From positions 44,704-108,703 of the forward strand of contig DASTRY010000037.1 of assembly GCA_035760965.1 (NCBI GenBank): a stretch of DNA of 64,000 bases. Direction: 5' to 3'. Both the position numbers and the translations under genes were made by a program. This DNA comes from JADGHX01 sp035760965 (GTDB taxonomy: Bacteria > Pseudomonadota > Gammaproteobacteria > Steroidobacterales > Steroidobacteraceae). The notes beneath the pieces were generated by a model. It did not search any database. It worked only from the letters and a program-made list of their open reading frames with translations, and was not told the origin of the DNA. Below, piece after piece: positions 8,624 through 17,572 of this stretch (its first letter is position 1; each line of letters starts with the position of its first letter).

Positions 8624-9766
8624 ATGGCAGCAGTGGTCGACGTCAAGAAGGGTCTCGAAGGGGTGCTTGCGGATACGACGGCGCTCTCGCTGGTGGACGG
8701 CGAGCGCGGGCGACTCTACTACCGTGGTTTGCCCGTCGAGTCGCTGGCGCAGGGGCCTTTCGCGGCGGCGGTCCACCTGCTCATCTTCGGCCAATTGCCC
8801 AATGCGGATGAGCTCGCGCGGCTCGAGGAATTTCTGTGGCGCGCGGGGCAGCTGCCGGCGGCGCTCGCCGCGTCGTTGCGCCAGCTCGCGAGCCACGACG
8901 CGCATCCGATGGCCACGCTGCAGGCGATCACGCCGTTGCTCGCGATGGAGCCGCCCGCGGATCCGCTCGGCCGCACGGCCGACGAGCGTGAAGGGCTCGT
9001 GATCGCCGCGCGCGTGCCGGCGGCGATCGCGCTGATCCACGCTGTCCGGCAGGGCAGGGCGATAACGCCGTATCCCGAGTCTCACCGTTACGGTGAGCGC
9101 TACCTGCATCTCGTGACAGGCCGCGCGCCGACGGCCGACGAGATCGCGGTGTTCGAATGCATGCAAGTGCTGCAGCTCGATCACGGTTTCAACGCGAGCA
9201 CGTTCACCGCGCGTGTGGTGACTTCAACGCTGGCGCCGGCCGCTTCCGCACTCTCGGCAGCGATGGGCGCGCTGTATGGGCCGCTGCACGGCGCAGCGGA
9301 CCAGGGCGCGCTGGAGATGGCGCTGGAAGTCGGCTCGCCGGAGAAGGCGAGCGACTTCGTCGCGACGTGTCTCGCGACCAAGCGCGTCGTCATGGGCATG
9401 GGACATCGCGAGTACCGCGTCGTCGATCCGCGCGCGAAGGTCATCAAGCGCATGGCGGAGAAGATCGCCACGCAGCCGGATCTGCGTCGCATCCTGGATA
9501 CGCTGAGCGCCGTCGAGGCCGCCTTCGTCGCGCAGACGAGCGCAAAGCGCCGTTCGCTGCGTGCGAATCTCGAGTTCTACAAGGGTGTCGTGTGTCTCGG
9601 GCTCGGCATTCCGAAGGAGCTGTTCACGGCCACGTTCGCCGCGTCGCGCGTCTTCGGCTGGGTGGCGCACATCGTGGAGCAGCGCGCCGACAACCGGATC
9701 ATCCGTCCGTCCGCGCACTACATCGGCCCGGCGCCGCAGGATTCGGACGAGCGCGAAGTCGCGTAA
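8624..9766 (+). CDS. Citrate synthase family protein
   Basis: A 380-residue single-domain citrate synthase fold, condensing an acyl-CoA with a 2-oxo acid. Conserved histidines are visible: LDHGFNAST (His187), GPLHGAAD (His222) and GMGHREYRVVDPR (His261). The block that normally carries the catalytic aspartate (N-x-D-F-Y) reads NLEFYKG, so Glu317 replaces Asp. The rest of the C-terminus (GIPKELFTATFA, GWVAHIVEQ) fits the family. A GGAGGTGG ribosome site at 8610-8617 fixes the ATG. It could be a citrate or 2-methylcitrate synthase, or a specialised paralogue; no prp genes are nearby. Confidence 0.85.
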   Translation: MAAVVDVKKGLEGVLADTTALSLVDGERGRLYYRGLPVESLAQGPFAAAVHLLIFGQLPNADELARLEEFLWRAGQLPAALAASLRQLASHDAHPMATLQAITPLLAMEPPADPLGRTADEREGLVIAARVPAAIALIHAVRQGRAITPYPESHRYGERYLHLVTGRAPTADEIAVFECMQVLQLDHGFNASTFTARVVTSTLAPAASALSAAMGALYGPLHGAADQGALEMALEVGSPEKASDFVATCLATKRVVMGMGHREYRVVDPRAKVIKRMAEKIATQPDLRRILDTLSAVEAAFVAQTSAKRRSLRANLEFYKGVVCLGLGIPKELFTATFAASRVFGWVAHIVEQRADNRIIRPSAHYIGPAPQDSDEREVA

Positions 9767-9795
9767 GCCCTCGCCGTTTGCCCCTCTGCTCTGTG

Positions 9796-9828
9796 CGTCA
9801 TGCGTGTACGAGCGGTACACGCATGACG
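9796..9828. repeat. Perfect 14-bp inverted repeat with 5-nt loop
   Basis: CGTCATGCGTGTAC (9796-9809) and its exact reverse complement (9815-9828) are separated by GAGCG. The repeat lies 29 bp after the citrate-synthase stop. No T-run follows, so it is not a classical intrinsic terminator. It may be an mRNA-stabilising hairpin, a Rho-assisted terminator or a protein-binding site. Confidence 0.7.
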
Positions 9829-9995
9829 TAACGGTTCGCGGCTTTCGCTCGTGACTCCGTTTCGCGACTTTCCCGCTACACACGCTCTTCACTCTAACAA
9901 TCGCTCACACAGTCGCCGCGCGGCATCGTCAACGCGCCGCGCATGGCGGCGTTCGTCCGCGCCGCAATTGGCATCTATCGTGGAGTGAAATCGCT

Positions 9996-11225
9996 GTGAA
10001 CGGACAATTCTCGGGAGCACGAGTCGGGATGCTCGCGGCCCTGGTGGCCGGCCTCACGGGCTGCGGCGGCGGCGGCAACGACGTGTCGCGCTTCGACGTG
10101 CCGAATTCGGTTGTGATTACGGATGTGAACGGCGACGGTGCGCCCGATATCGCGGTCGCCACGACGTCGGTGGCCGACGACGGCTCGCAGCCGAGCCCCG
10201 GGTTCGCCTCGGTGTTCGTGCAGAGCGCGAGCAGCCCCGGCTCGTTCGCGAGCGGCACGCATTACGACACGGACAACAATCCTTCGAGCATCGCGGCCGG
10301 TGATCTCACTGGCACCGGCACCACCGATCTCGTGATTGCGAACTTCGCCGCCGGTGACGTTTCGGTGCTGCTGCAGACGAGCCCCGGCTCAGGCCAGTAC
10401 CAGAGCGCGATGAATGTCGCGACGGGCGGCAATCCGAACGATGTGGTGATCGCCGACGTGAACGGCGACGGCAAGAACGATCTCGTCGCGGCCGACGACG
10501 CGGCGAGCGGGCGCGTCGTGATCTTGCTGCAGGACCCGGCAAGCGCCGCGCATTTCCTGGCGCCCGCTGGGCTCGCGACGACCAATCCCGCGGCGGGCGT
10601 CGCGGTCGGCGATCTCAACGGCGATGGCAAACCCGACATCGTCGCGGCGACATCGGACACGAACGGCAACAACGGCGCGATCGTCGTCTTCTATCAGGAC
10701 CCGGCGAATGCCGGCAGCTTTCTCGCACCTGTCACGTTCGCCGGCGGCGCGCAGCCGATGGCGGTGAAGATCGCCGACCTGAACAACGATGGGTTGCCCG
10801 ATCTCGCCGTGGCGAACCTCGGGCCGGGCACGGACGGTACCGGCGCATCGGGAGCGACGGTGCTGCTGCAGGATGCGGCGAATCCGGGGTCGTTTCTCGC
10901 GCCGGTGACGTACTCGGCACAGAGCGGCACGATCCACATCGTCGTCGCGGACATGAACGGCGACCAGTTGCCCGATCTCGTGACCGCGAATATCGGGCCG
11001 GCGCCGACGGGCAGCGTGTCGGTGCTGATGCAGGACCCGACCCGGCCCGGCGTGTTCCAGGCGGCGCAGAGCTTCGCGGGATTCGGGCAGCCGCTCGCCG
11101 TTGCGGTCGCCGATCTCAACAACGATGGCATCCCGGACATCGCGGTTGCGGACGGCAGCACCGCGACCGTCATGTATCAGGGCACGACGCCAGGGACGTT
11201 TCCCACGATCGGCCAGTTGAACTAG
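9996..11225 (+). CDS. FG-GAP/VCBS repeat lipoprotein
   Basis: A 409-residue exported lipoprotein. The GTG start has a GGAG ribosome site 10 bases upstream. The signal peptide ends in a lipobox (GLTGC, Cys23) followed by a glycine run. The mature part is about six FG-GAP/VCBS repeats, each with a calcium-type loop such as DVNGDGAPDIAVA, DLNGDGKPDIVAA or DLNNDGIPDIAVA, predicted to form a beta-propeller. It is probably surface or periplasmic. There is no enzymatic signature and the neighbours do not suggest a partner. Confidence 0.88.
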   Translation: MNGQFSGARVGMLAALVAGLTGCGGGGNDVSRFDVPNSVVITDVNGDGAPDIAVATTSVADDGSQPSPGFASVFVQSASSPGSFASGTHYDTDNNPSSIAAGDLTGTGTTDLVIANFAAGDVSVLLQTSPGSGQYQSAMNVATGGNPNDVVIADVNGDGKNDLVAADDAASGRVVILLQDPASAAHFLAPAGLATTNPAAGVAVGDLNGDGKPDIVAATSDTNGNNGAIVVFYQDPANAGSFLAPVTFAGGAQPMAVKIADLNNDGLPDLAVANLGPGTDGTGASGATVLLQDAANPGSFLAPVTYSAQSGTIHIVVADMNGDQLPDLVTANIGPAPTGSVSVLMQDPTRPGVFQAAQSFAGFGQPLAVAVADLNNDGIPDIAVADGSTATVMYQGTTPGTFPTIGQLN

Positions 11226-11305
11226 CGGGCACCCAACCGCCGGGCAGCGCACGCGATGGGTTGCCGTCGCGTGCGCATCCGGCTCGCCGCGGAGCGCCTG
11301 CGCGA

Positions 11306-11430
11306 TGCGCGCCTGATCCTCGCGAGGTGCATGCCCTGCCGAGTGCGCCTGATCCTCGCGAGATGCGTGCTGAGTCCTATCGGGTGCGCGCTGAGCCCTG
11401 CTTGCTAGGTGCGCGCCTGATCCTTGTCCC
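11306..11430. repeat. Degenerate short direct repeats after the dioxygenase gene
   Basis: The 18-mer GCGCCTGATCCTCGCGAG occurs at 11309-11326 and 11345-11362 (36-bp period). Weaker copies follow at about 11385 (TGCGCGCTGAGCCCTG) and at 11410, where TGCGCGCCTGATCCTTG forms the 3' end of the dioxygenase reading frame. This looks like local duplication of the gene's 3' end. It is too short and irregular for CRISPR. Confidence 0.6.
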
Positions 11431-12700
11431 AGTCCTTCTTGCCTTCGTCCTGCCCGGCGACCGAGTACAGCACCTGCGCGTTGCGCGTCTTCTGGAAATC
11501 CTCGAGCGACTGTCCACGCATGGCCGCGTAGATGTGCAGGTTCGTCGTCCCGACCACCGCGCCGAGCTTCTCGAGCAGAAAGAAGATCACGCCGTACTGG
11601 ATGAGCGCGCGCCAGTCGCGCCGGCGAACCATGTCGCGCTCCTCCTCGGTGAGCCCCGCCTCTTCGAACATTGGCTCCGGATCGGCGAGGAAGCGCTTGC
11701 GCTTCGCGGGCTCGATCAAGCTGTGCAGGAACTCGTTCAAGCGATACGCCTTCACGCTGCGATCGAGCGTGAACGGATACGTGCCGGGCAGCTTTTCGAT
11801 GCCCGCCCACTGCTTGCCGATGCGCTCGCGATACTGCGCGGGCGTCTCATCGGAGGGCTCCTGCGAATCGTTCTCGAAGATGACGGTCGCGATCGGCGTC
11901 ATCGACGGCAGGTAGTAGGCCTGGTGCAGCTTCTTCACCTTCTTCGAGAGCGCGCCGCGCATGATCAGCCACATGATCACCTCAGCGCCCTCGAAGCCGC
12001 CGCGCTCGGCGTACTCGGCGATCGTGATCTGCGTCAGCTTCTCCGGGTCCTTCTCGAGCAGGTCGAGGAACTCCATGTCCCAGGGCGTGTTGTTGAAGCC
12101 GGCGCGCTCGCCGTGCACCTGATGCGAAAGGCCGCCGGTGCCGACGATCGCGACCTTCAGATCCTCCGGATAGCTCTCGATCGCCTTGCGCAAGGACTGG
12201 CCGAGCTTGAAGCAGCGCTTCGCGGAGGGAATCGGGAATTCCAGCACGCCGACTTGCAGCGGCACGATGGCACCCGGCCACGTCGGCTCGTGCGGCCAGA
12301 GCAGCGAGAGCGGCGAGAAGCAGCCGTGATCGAGACCCTTGGCCTGAAAATAAGACAGGTCGAACTCGTCCGCGACGAGCCCGGTCGCCACGTGCCGCGC
12401 GAGCCCCGGGTGGCCCTTGATCGGCGGCAGCTTGCGCGGACCGCCGCCCTCGTCGGCGACCCAGTACTTCTCGCCGACGCCCAGCGCGAAATGCGAGTAG
12501 TGATCGAAGAAGAACGACGTGACGTGATCGTTGAAGATGAAGAACAGCACGTCGGGCTTCTTGTCCGCGAGCCACTGCTGGACCGGACGGTAGCCGGCGA
12601 AGATGGGCGCCCACACCTTGTCGTGCTGCTTGTTGGTGTCCAGCGCGAAGCCGATCGTCGGGGTATGGGAGGTCGCAATGCCGCCCACTATCGTGGCCAT
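11405..12700 (-). CDS. Gallate dioxygenase-like fused LigB-LigA extradiol dioxygenase
   Basis: A 431-residue protein with a LigB-type catalytic domain (about residues 1-285) fused to a LigA-type domain (about 300-420), the arrangement of gallate dioxygenases (GalA/DesB). Iron ligands are visible as His12 (ATSHTPT), His59 (FNDHVTS) and Glu240 (FEGAEV), with His125 and His193 as likely active-site residues. It would open the ring of gallate or a similar protocatechuate-type catechol. I chose the ATG at 12700, which has GGAG eight bases upstream, over a longer frame. No other gallate-pathway gene (hydratase, aldolase) is adjacent, so it stands alone here. Confidence 0.85.
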   Translation of the reverse strand: MATIVGGIATSHTPTIGFALDTNKQHDKVWAPIFAGYRPVQQWLADKKPDVLFFIFNDHVTSFFFDHYSHFALGVGEKYWVADEGGGPRKLPPIKGHPGLARHVATGLVADEFDLSYFQAKGLDHGCFSPLSLLWPHEPTWPGAIVPLQVGVLEFPIPSAKRCFKLGQSLRKAIESYPEDLKVAIVGTGGLSHQVHGERAGFNNTPWDMEFLDLLEKDPEKLTQITIAEYAERGGFEGAEVIMWLIMRGALSKKVKKLHQAYYLPSMTPIATVIFENDSQEPSDETPAQYRERIGKQWAGIEKLPGTYPFTLDRSVKAYRLNEFLHSLIEPAKRKRFLADPEPMFEEAGLTEEERDMVRRRDWRALIQYGVIFFLLEKLGAVVGTTNLHIYAAMRGQSLEDFQKTRNAQVLYSVAGQDEGKKDWDKDQART

Positions 12701-12854
12701 GTCAGAAACTCCGTCGTGATAGCACGCTACATAAGCGCGAGCCGGAAGGCTGCGAGCGCGGCCGCAGGGTATCACCCGTCGAGCTGCAGCGCGCGCGCAT
12801 CGGCGGCCGAGCTCGAGCGCTGTTCACTAATCGGCGGCGCGCCCCATGCTGCGC

Positions 12855-12888
12855 AAATACCAGGTATTTCCCGCATCAATAATGCGGG
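12855..12888 (-). terminator. Tandem hairpins at the slyX 3' end
   Basis: Read on the minus strand, the slyX stop codon lies in the loop of a 7-bp hairpin (CCCGCAT/ATGCGGG, 12870-12888). A second perfect hairpin follows directly (AAATACC-T-GGTATTT, 12855-12869). There is no long T-run, so terminator function is a guess; a regulatory palindrome is the alternative. Confidence 0.4.
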
Positions 12889-13082
12889 GGTCGCTCCTGC
12901 TCCGGCGTGTACACAGTCTGCTCCGCCTGCGCCGCTTCGAGTCGTGCGATCAGCGCGGCGAGTTGCGCACGCAGGGCTTCGATCTCCTGCTGCTGGCGGT
13001 ACACGACATCGCCGAGCTCGGTATTGGCGCGCTCGAGAAAGGCGATCTTCAGCTCGATGCGCTCGATGGCTTCGGAATCCAT
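12876..13082 (-). CDS. slyX: SlyX family protein
   Basis: A 68-residue coiled-coil protein of the SlyX family: IERIELKIAFLERANTEL followed by a leucine/glutamine-rich heptad region, ending in the typical PPHY. The ATG at 13082 is the family-consistent start; a longer open frame upstream is not needed. Function is unknown in the whole family. It is preceded on the same strand by the TonB-like gene (73 bp). Confidence 0.88.
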   Translation of the reverse strand: MDSEAIERIELKIAFLERANTELGDVVYRQQQEIEALRAQLAALIARLEAAQAEQTVYTPEQERPPHY

Positions 13083-13155
13083 GCCGCGAGTGTCGCACGC
13101 CGTCGCGGCGCTGCAAGCCGTGCCGGCGGCCATTTCTAGCCGCCGGCACGCGTCC

Positions 13156-13809
13156 TCAAGGGTTCTGCATCCGGAAGACGATCCTGAAGCCGTAGCAGTT
13201 CGGCACGAATGTCGCGCCGCGCGCGGAACGCGCGTACTTGCCGGCGCGTGCAATGGCGATCGCGCCTTCATCGAGACGCGGATTTCCCGACGACTCCATC
13301 ACCGTCGGCTCGCCCGTGCGCTTGCCGCGCTCGTCCACGCAGACGTTGATGGTCGTCGCCCCTTCGACGCCGAGCCGGCGCAGGCTCGGCGGGTAGTAAT
13401 CCTCCGTGTTGGGAAGCTGGTGCTTGCCGACGAGATGGATGGGCTCGGGGCGCGGTGGCGCCTGCTCGACGACGCTCGTCGGCGGCATCGGCGGCGCTGT
13501 GATGGCGATGCGGGCGTCTGTGGGCATATTCACTTGGATCTCCGGTACCGGTCCGGGATCGATGGTCGGCGGATGGAAATCGATGGGCGGAAGCGGTGGC
13601 GGTGGGACCGTCTTCTGCGGCTTGTTGATGACGGTGGCCACGAAGGGCTCGAAGACGAGCTTCCCCGTCCGTATCGCGAGCCCGCTTGCAAACAGGTACG
13701 CGAGCACGACGTGAAACGCGACGATGCCGGCGAATACCACCGCACGTTCCGAGAGCGCCGGCGACACGAACCCGGCCTCGGCCAGAGGATGCAAAGCGGA
13801 GTGAGCCAT
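13156..13809 (-). CDS. TonB-like energy transducer
   Basis: A 217-residue protein with an N-terminal membrane anchor (about residues 20-45, FAGIVAFHVVLAYLFASGL), a proline-rich linker (VPPPPLPPIDFHPP and onward) and a C-terminal TonB domain (about residues 125-215). The C-terminus ends YGFRIVFRMQNP. GGGAGG precedes the ATG. It would link the proton motive force to TonB-dependent receptors. No exbB or exbD is adjacent, so it is probably an accessory TonB. A longer frame upstream was rejected because of the strong ribosome site. Confidence 0.85.
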   Translation of the reverse strand: MAHSALHPLAEAGFVSPALSERAVVFAGIVAFHVVLAYLFASGLAIRTGKLVFEPFVATVINKPQKTVPPPPLPPIDFHPPTIDPGPVPEIQVNMPTDARIAITAPPMPPTSVVEQAPPRPEPIHLVGKHQLPNTEDYYPPSLRRLGVEGATTINVCVDERGKRTGEPTVMESSGNPRLDEGAIAIARAGKYARSARGATFVPNCYGFRIVFRMQNP

Positions 13810-13880
13810 GGGACCTCCCTTTCGGTGAGTGCTGGGATCACCGAACGGAAGGCCCCGGGCGTTCGGGTTAGCGATGTCCG

Positions 13881-15302
13881 CTAGCGCGCCGCCAGCGCTC
13901 GAAAGTCCACATCGGTATCGGCCACGAGCCAGGCCAGTGAGGCCCACGCCGCGACGTTCTGCGCCAGCTGCGCCGGGTCGATCTTGTCGAGCGTATCGTC
14001 CGCCGTGTGATGGAAGTCGAAGTACCGGGTGCCGTCCTGATTCAGATCGAAGAGCGGCACGCCCGCGGCGCCCAGCGGCTCGACATCCGCGCCTCCCTGC
14101 GGGGTGGACGCCGACGGCATGATGCCGAGCGGCGCGAATACCCGCACCAGCGTCTGTCCGAACGGGCTCTCGAGAGCGCCTTTCGCCAGAGCCACGGAGT
14201 AAATGCGATCCGCGCCGAAATCACTTTCGCCCGCCGCGATGTGCGTGGCGATCTCGGCGCGGTGCGCTTCGAGATACGCGCCGCCGCCCTGGAGCACGTC
14301 GGTCGGCTGTGTGACTTCCTCGGAGCCGTAGAGCACGACGCGAATCGTCCGCTGCGGACGGCGCGGCGCCGAGCGCGCGAGCTTGCCGGCCGCGGCGATG
14401 ATCGCGCAGCCGGCACCATCGTCGATGGCGCCCGTTCCGAGGTCCCAGCTATCGAGATGCGCGCCGAGCACGACGACTTCATTTGGCCGCGCACCGCCCC
14501 GGATCTCGCCGCTGACGTTGTAGGAGCTCGAGCTCGGCACATAGGTTGCGTTCGACGTGAGCCGCACGCGAACCTTCTCGCCGAGCGCGGCCAGGCGCTC
14601 GATCTGGTCGCCATCGGGCTCGGAGATCGCGAACGCCGGGATCGGTACGCGCCCGTTCTCGTAGCGCGTCGCGCCCGCGTGCGCGAATCGATGCCCGCCG
14701 GTTGCGACCGAACGAATGAGGAAACCGATGGCCCCGCGCTTTGCCGCTTCGAGCGGCCCGTTCGCCCGCCCGGCGACGGCATAGCCGTAACCCGAGCCGT
14801 CCTGCGTGCGCGGCATGTGGAACGAGATCATCGCGATCTTGCCCGCGAGCGATCCGGGTGCGGAGGCCTTCAGCGCGTCGAGATTCGCGAACTGCACGAT
14901 CTCGCCCTCGACGCCGCCCGGCGCCGTCGGCGGTGCGCCGCCGAGCGAGGCCGCGGTCAGCGGTTGCGGAGACGGTGCGACGATCTCGACGTGCTCGCTG
15001 CCGCGAACCCACGCAGTGATTGGAAAGCTGTCGACCCGCACGTTCTCGAAGCCGAGCGCGCGTAGCTTGCGCGCGGCCCATTGCGCCGCTGCCGCCTCGG
15101 CGGCCGAGCCCGCGGGCCGCGGACCGAAGCGCGTGGACAGCTCACTCACGAAATCCCACGCGGTGGAATCGCGCAGCGCCTGATCGCGCAAGCTCGCCGC
15201 GATGCTCTCGGCCGGCGCGTCGGAGGAATGGGCGAACGGGGTCGCGGCCGCGAGGCCGCACGTTGCAAGGAGACGGATGACACTCTTCTTCATGACACTC
15301 AT
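13881..15302 (-). CDS. Secreted M28 zinc peptidase with PA domain
   Basis: A 473-residue exported metallopeptidase. A signal peptide covers about residues 1-28 (KKSVIRLLATCGLAAAT). A protease-associated domain occupies about residues 120-240. The M28 catalytic domain has zinc ligands in GAHLDSWD, GAIDDGAG, YGSEEV, a later Asp in ESDFGAD, and His in FHHTADDTLDK. The layout resembles carboxypeptidase Q/aminopeptidase-type M28 enzymes. Two ATGs (15302, 15293) both precede the signal peptide; neither has a strong ribosome site. It is divergent from the CorA-like gene. Confidence 0.88.
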   Translation of the reverse strand: MSVMKKSVIRLLATCGLAAATPFAHSSDAPAESIAASLRDQALRDSTAWDFVSELSTRFGPRPAGSAAEAAAAQWAARKLRALGFENVRVDSFPITAWVRGSEHVEIVAPSPQPLTAASLGGAPPTAPGGVEGEIVQFANLDALKASAPGSLAGKIAMISFHMPRTQDGSGYGYAVAGRANGPLEAAKRGAIGFLIRSVATGGHRFAHAGATRYENGRVPIPAFAISEPDGDQIERLAALGEKVRVRLTSNATYVPSSSSYNVSGEIRGGARPNEVVVLGAHLDSWDLGTGAIDDGAGCAIIAAAGKLARSAPRRPQRTIRVVLYGSEEVTQPTDVLQGGGAYLEAHRAEIATHIAAGESDFGADRIYSVALAKGALESPFGQTLVRVFAPLGIMPSASTPQGGADVEPLGAAGVPLFDLNQDGTRYFDFHHTADDTLDKIDPAQLAQNVAAWASLAWLVADTDVDFRALAAR

Positions 15303-15398
15303 GTTGATTCGGCACGGATGTGTTGACCGATCGAGACCACATCGGCAGAGTCGCTGCCCGATGACGCCGACCCGCCGCCATTTAACGAGAACAAGAGC

Positions 15399-17033
15399 AT
15401 GACGCGCGATCTGGTCGTCCGACATTTCCGTCAGATCGTCGTGTGGCCGCTGCAGCTCATGCCGCTGCGGCCCGGTCAGCAGGTGCAGCGGCACTGGGAA
15501 GCGCTCGAGTCCATGAAGGGCGACAACCACTGGCGCGAGGTCGTCGACGAGTTCGAGGATCCTTCGGACTTTCACGAGCGGCATTACAAGGAGTTCGTCA
15601 CGTTCCTGCCGTACGTGCAGCGATTTCTGTACGGCTCGACCGCCGGCCAGGAATCGGCGGCCGCGAAGGCCCAGGGGAGCCTGCACGTCTTTCGGCGCGA
15701 CGACGTGGCGCGCGTGCGCATCGTGTTCCAGCCCGGTGAGGCGCCGACGCTGTTCGAGGTCGCGCACGTCGATCTGTATTTCTTCCTGGATGCCGACATC
15801 GCCGTGCTGGCGTTCGAGATGCACACGGACGACATCCCGCTGCACGTCGCGCAGGACACGCTGTTCCGCTTCGGTCGCGCCTATCCCGCGTACTGGGAGC
15901 GCAACGGGCAGGGCGGCAACTGTCCGTACTCGGTCGAGTGGCTGAGCAAGGACGGCGAAGTGCTCGCGGCGTCGGACTTCGCGGCGCGCGCGAAGTACCT
16001 CGCGTTCGTCGCGCGCTACCGCACGCCGTGTCTCGCACATCACTGGGACTTTCTCCTACATCCGTTGATGCTCGAGTACCCGGGGCAGACCGGGAAGCTG
16101 CGCTATCGGCTGCTCGAGTACAACCGCATGCCTTTCATGTCGTTCTTCGCGCTGGACGATCCGACGCAGCTCACGCGCGCGGACTTCGTCCGCATCGGCA
16201 TGGTCACGCGCCCCGGCGAGCCGGACACGCTGCCGTACTCATCGGCGACGCTCGCGGACTTCGAGCGCGACTACTGCGAGGACCGCTTCTGGGGGCGCTC
16301 GGGCGAGCGCTTCTCGGGCGACACGCGCATCATCGTGACGGGCGCGACGTTTTCGATCATCGGCCGCCACGACGACTACTTTTTCTCCGGACCGCAGACG
16401 GGCCTCCTCGGCCAGTTCCGCCATCAATATTTTCTGCTGTTCCTGATCGCCCACTTCCACAAGGCCGCGCTCGTGTCGATGTCCGACGAGCTCGCCGTCG
16501 CGATGAATCGCCTGACCGTGGGCAACACCGAATCGGTGAAGCAGTTCAAGCGCACGATCCGGCAGATGATGGAGGTGTTCCTGCGCTTCACGCATCGCTA
16601 CTGGTTCCACGAGGTGTCGAACCAGGCTCTCGCGCGCAGCGTGTTCGCGCGTCTGACGCGCGCGCTCGGCAACGAGGACCTCTATCACGAGGTGCGCAAT
16701 GAAGTGACCGACATGAACGAGTACCTGGACTCGGACAGCGCGCGGCGCCAGGCGAACACCATTCTGCGGCTGACCGTCGTCACCATCTTCGGGCTCATCG
16801 GGACCATCGTCTCGGGCCTCCTCGGCATGAACATCATCGACGAGGCGCACCGGCCGCTATCGATCAGAGTGGTGATTTTCCTTGTCTTTCTGGCGTTTAC
16901 GGGGCTGCTCACCATGGTCACGGTGGCTCACTCCAAGCGCCTCGCGGATGTGCTCGATGTGATCTCGGACACCCGCCTCGCCTGGGCCGAGAAGTGGCGC
17001 GCGATGCGACACGTCTGGCGAAGCGCGCAGTAG
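15399..17033 (+). CDS. CorA-like membrane protein with a large N-terminal domain
   Basis: A 544-residue protein. The C-terminal 90 residues resemble the CorA Mg2+-channel membrane unit: a first span at about 457-474 ending in the signature GMN (LLGMNII), a short loop, a second span at about 489-509, and a basic 35-residue tail. The first ~430 residues have many aromatic and acidic residues and do not read like the usual CorA soluble domain, although a helical stretch at 390-450 could be the stalk. Ion transport is likely but the N-terminal domain is unassigned. The ribosome site is weak. Confidence 0.65.
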   Translation: MTRDLVVRHFRQIVVWPLQLMPLRPGQQVQRHWEALESMKGDNHWREVVDEFEDPSDFHERHYKEFVTFLPYVQRFLYGSTAGQESAAAKAQGSLHVFRRDDVARVRIVFQPGEAPTLFEVAHVDLYFFLDADIAVLAFEMHTDDIPLHVAQDTLFRFGRAYPAYWERNGQGGNCPYSVEWLSKDGEVLAASDFAARAKYLAFVARYRTPCLAHHWDFLLHPLMLEYPGQTGKLRYRLLEYNRMPFMSFFALDDPTQLTRADFVRIGMVTRPGEPDTLPYSSATLADFERDYCEDRFWGRSGERFSGDTRIIVTGATFSIIGRHDDYFFSGPQTGLLGQFRHQYFLLFLIAHFHKAALVSMSDELAVAMNRLTVGNTESVKQFKRTIRQMMEVFLRFTHRYWFHEVSNQALARSVFARLTRALGNEDLYHEVRNEVTDMNEYLDSDSARRQANTILRLTVVTIFGLIGTIVSGLLGMNIIDEAHRPLSIRVVIFLVFLAFTGLLTMVTVAHSKRLADVLDVISDTRLAWAEKWRAMRHVWRSAQ

Positions 17034-17105
17034 TCCGCCGCGCAAAGTGATGCAAAAAAGCACACGGTGACTCGGGGCGGCGGGCGGAGTAAGCTCGTCC
17101 ACCTG

Positions 17106-17402
17106 ATGGAAGGACTCCGCCAAATTCCTCGCGTCGCCTTGCAGGTCGCTCTGCTTGGCGCGGTATTGGCATTGCCTGCCGTGCCCGCGCTCACCTGCGA
17201 TGCCGAGTCGGCGCATTCCGAGCGCATCGCTGGCGAAGGCAAGCAATCCGAGAATCCTCCGCGCGATAAGTGCAAGCGCGCGCCCGGCGCGAAGACGGTG
17301 CCGAAGGGATGCCCCGACGGGGGCGAGCGTCTGCCGAACGACAACAGCAACAAGCGCTCGCCGCTCGACGATGCCCCGCCGCTCACGCCACTCGTGGCGT
17401 GA
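17106..17402 (+). CDS. Small exported hypothetical protein
   Basis: A possible 98-residue protein. The N-terminus looks like a signal peptide (VALQVALLGAVLALPAVPA) and the mature part is short, polar and has Cys residues (LTCDAE, DKCKRAP, PKGCPDG) that could form disulphides. A GTG 39 bases upstream would extend it by 13 residues; the ATG gives the cleaner signal peptide. The ribosome site is too far for comfort. No family recognised. The stretch 17403-17572 downstream holds nothing I can identify. Confidence 0.4.
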   Translation: MEGLRQIPRVALQVALLGAVLALPAVPALTCDAESAHSERIAGEGKQSENPPRDKCKRAPGAKTVPKGCPDGGERLPNDNSNKRSPLDDAPPLTPLVA

Positions 17403-17572
17403 GTCGATAAGCGTTCGAGGTGAGTGAAGCGCCGCGTGCTCGAGGCGCTCGTTCCGATTTCTCGCACACGGCCGCCCGAACGGGCGTGAGGCCGTTCACG
17501 TGAAGTACTGGAGCCGCGTCGCCGCGCGCGACGCGGCTCGAAATCCGATTCCGCTCGCCGCTCTCGCGTTCT

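Noticed and set aside
11306..11430. Possible small CRISPR array
   Set aside because: Only two good 18-bp copies plus degenerate ones, no spacer regularity and no cas genes.
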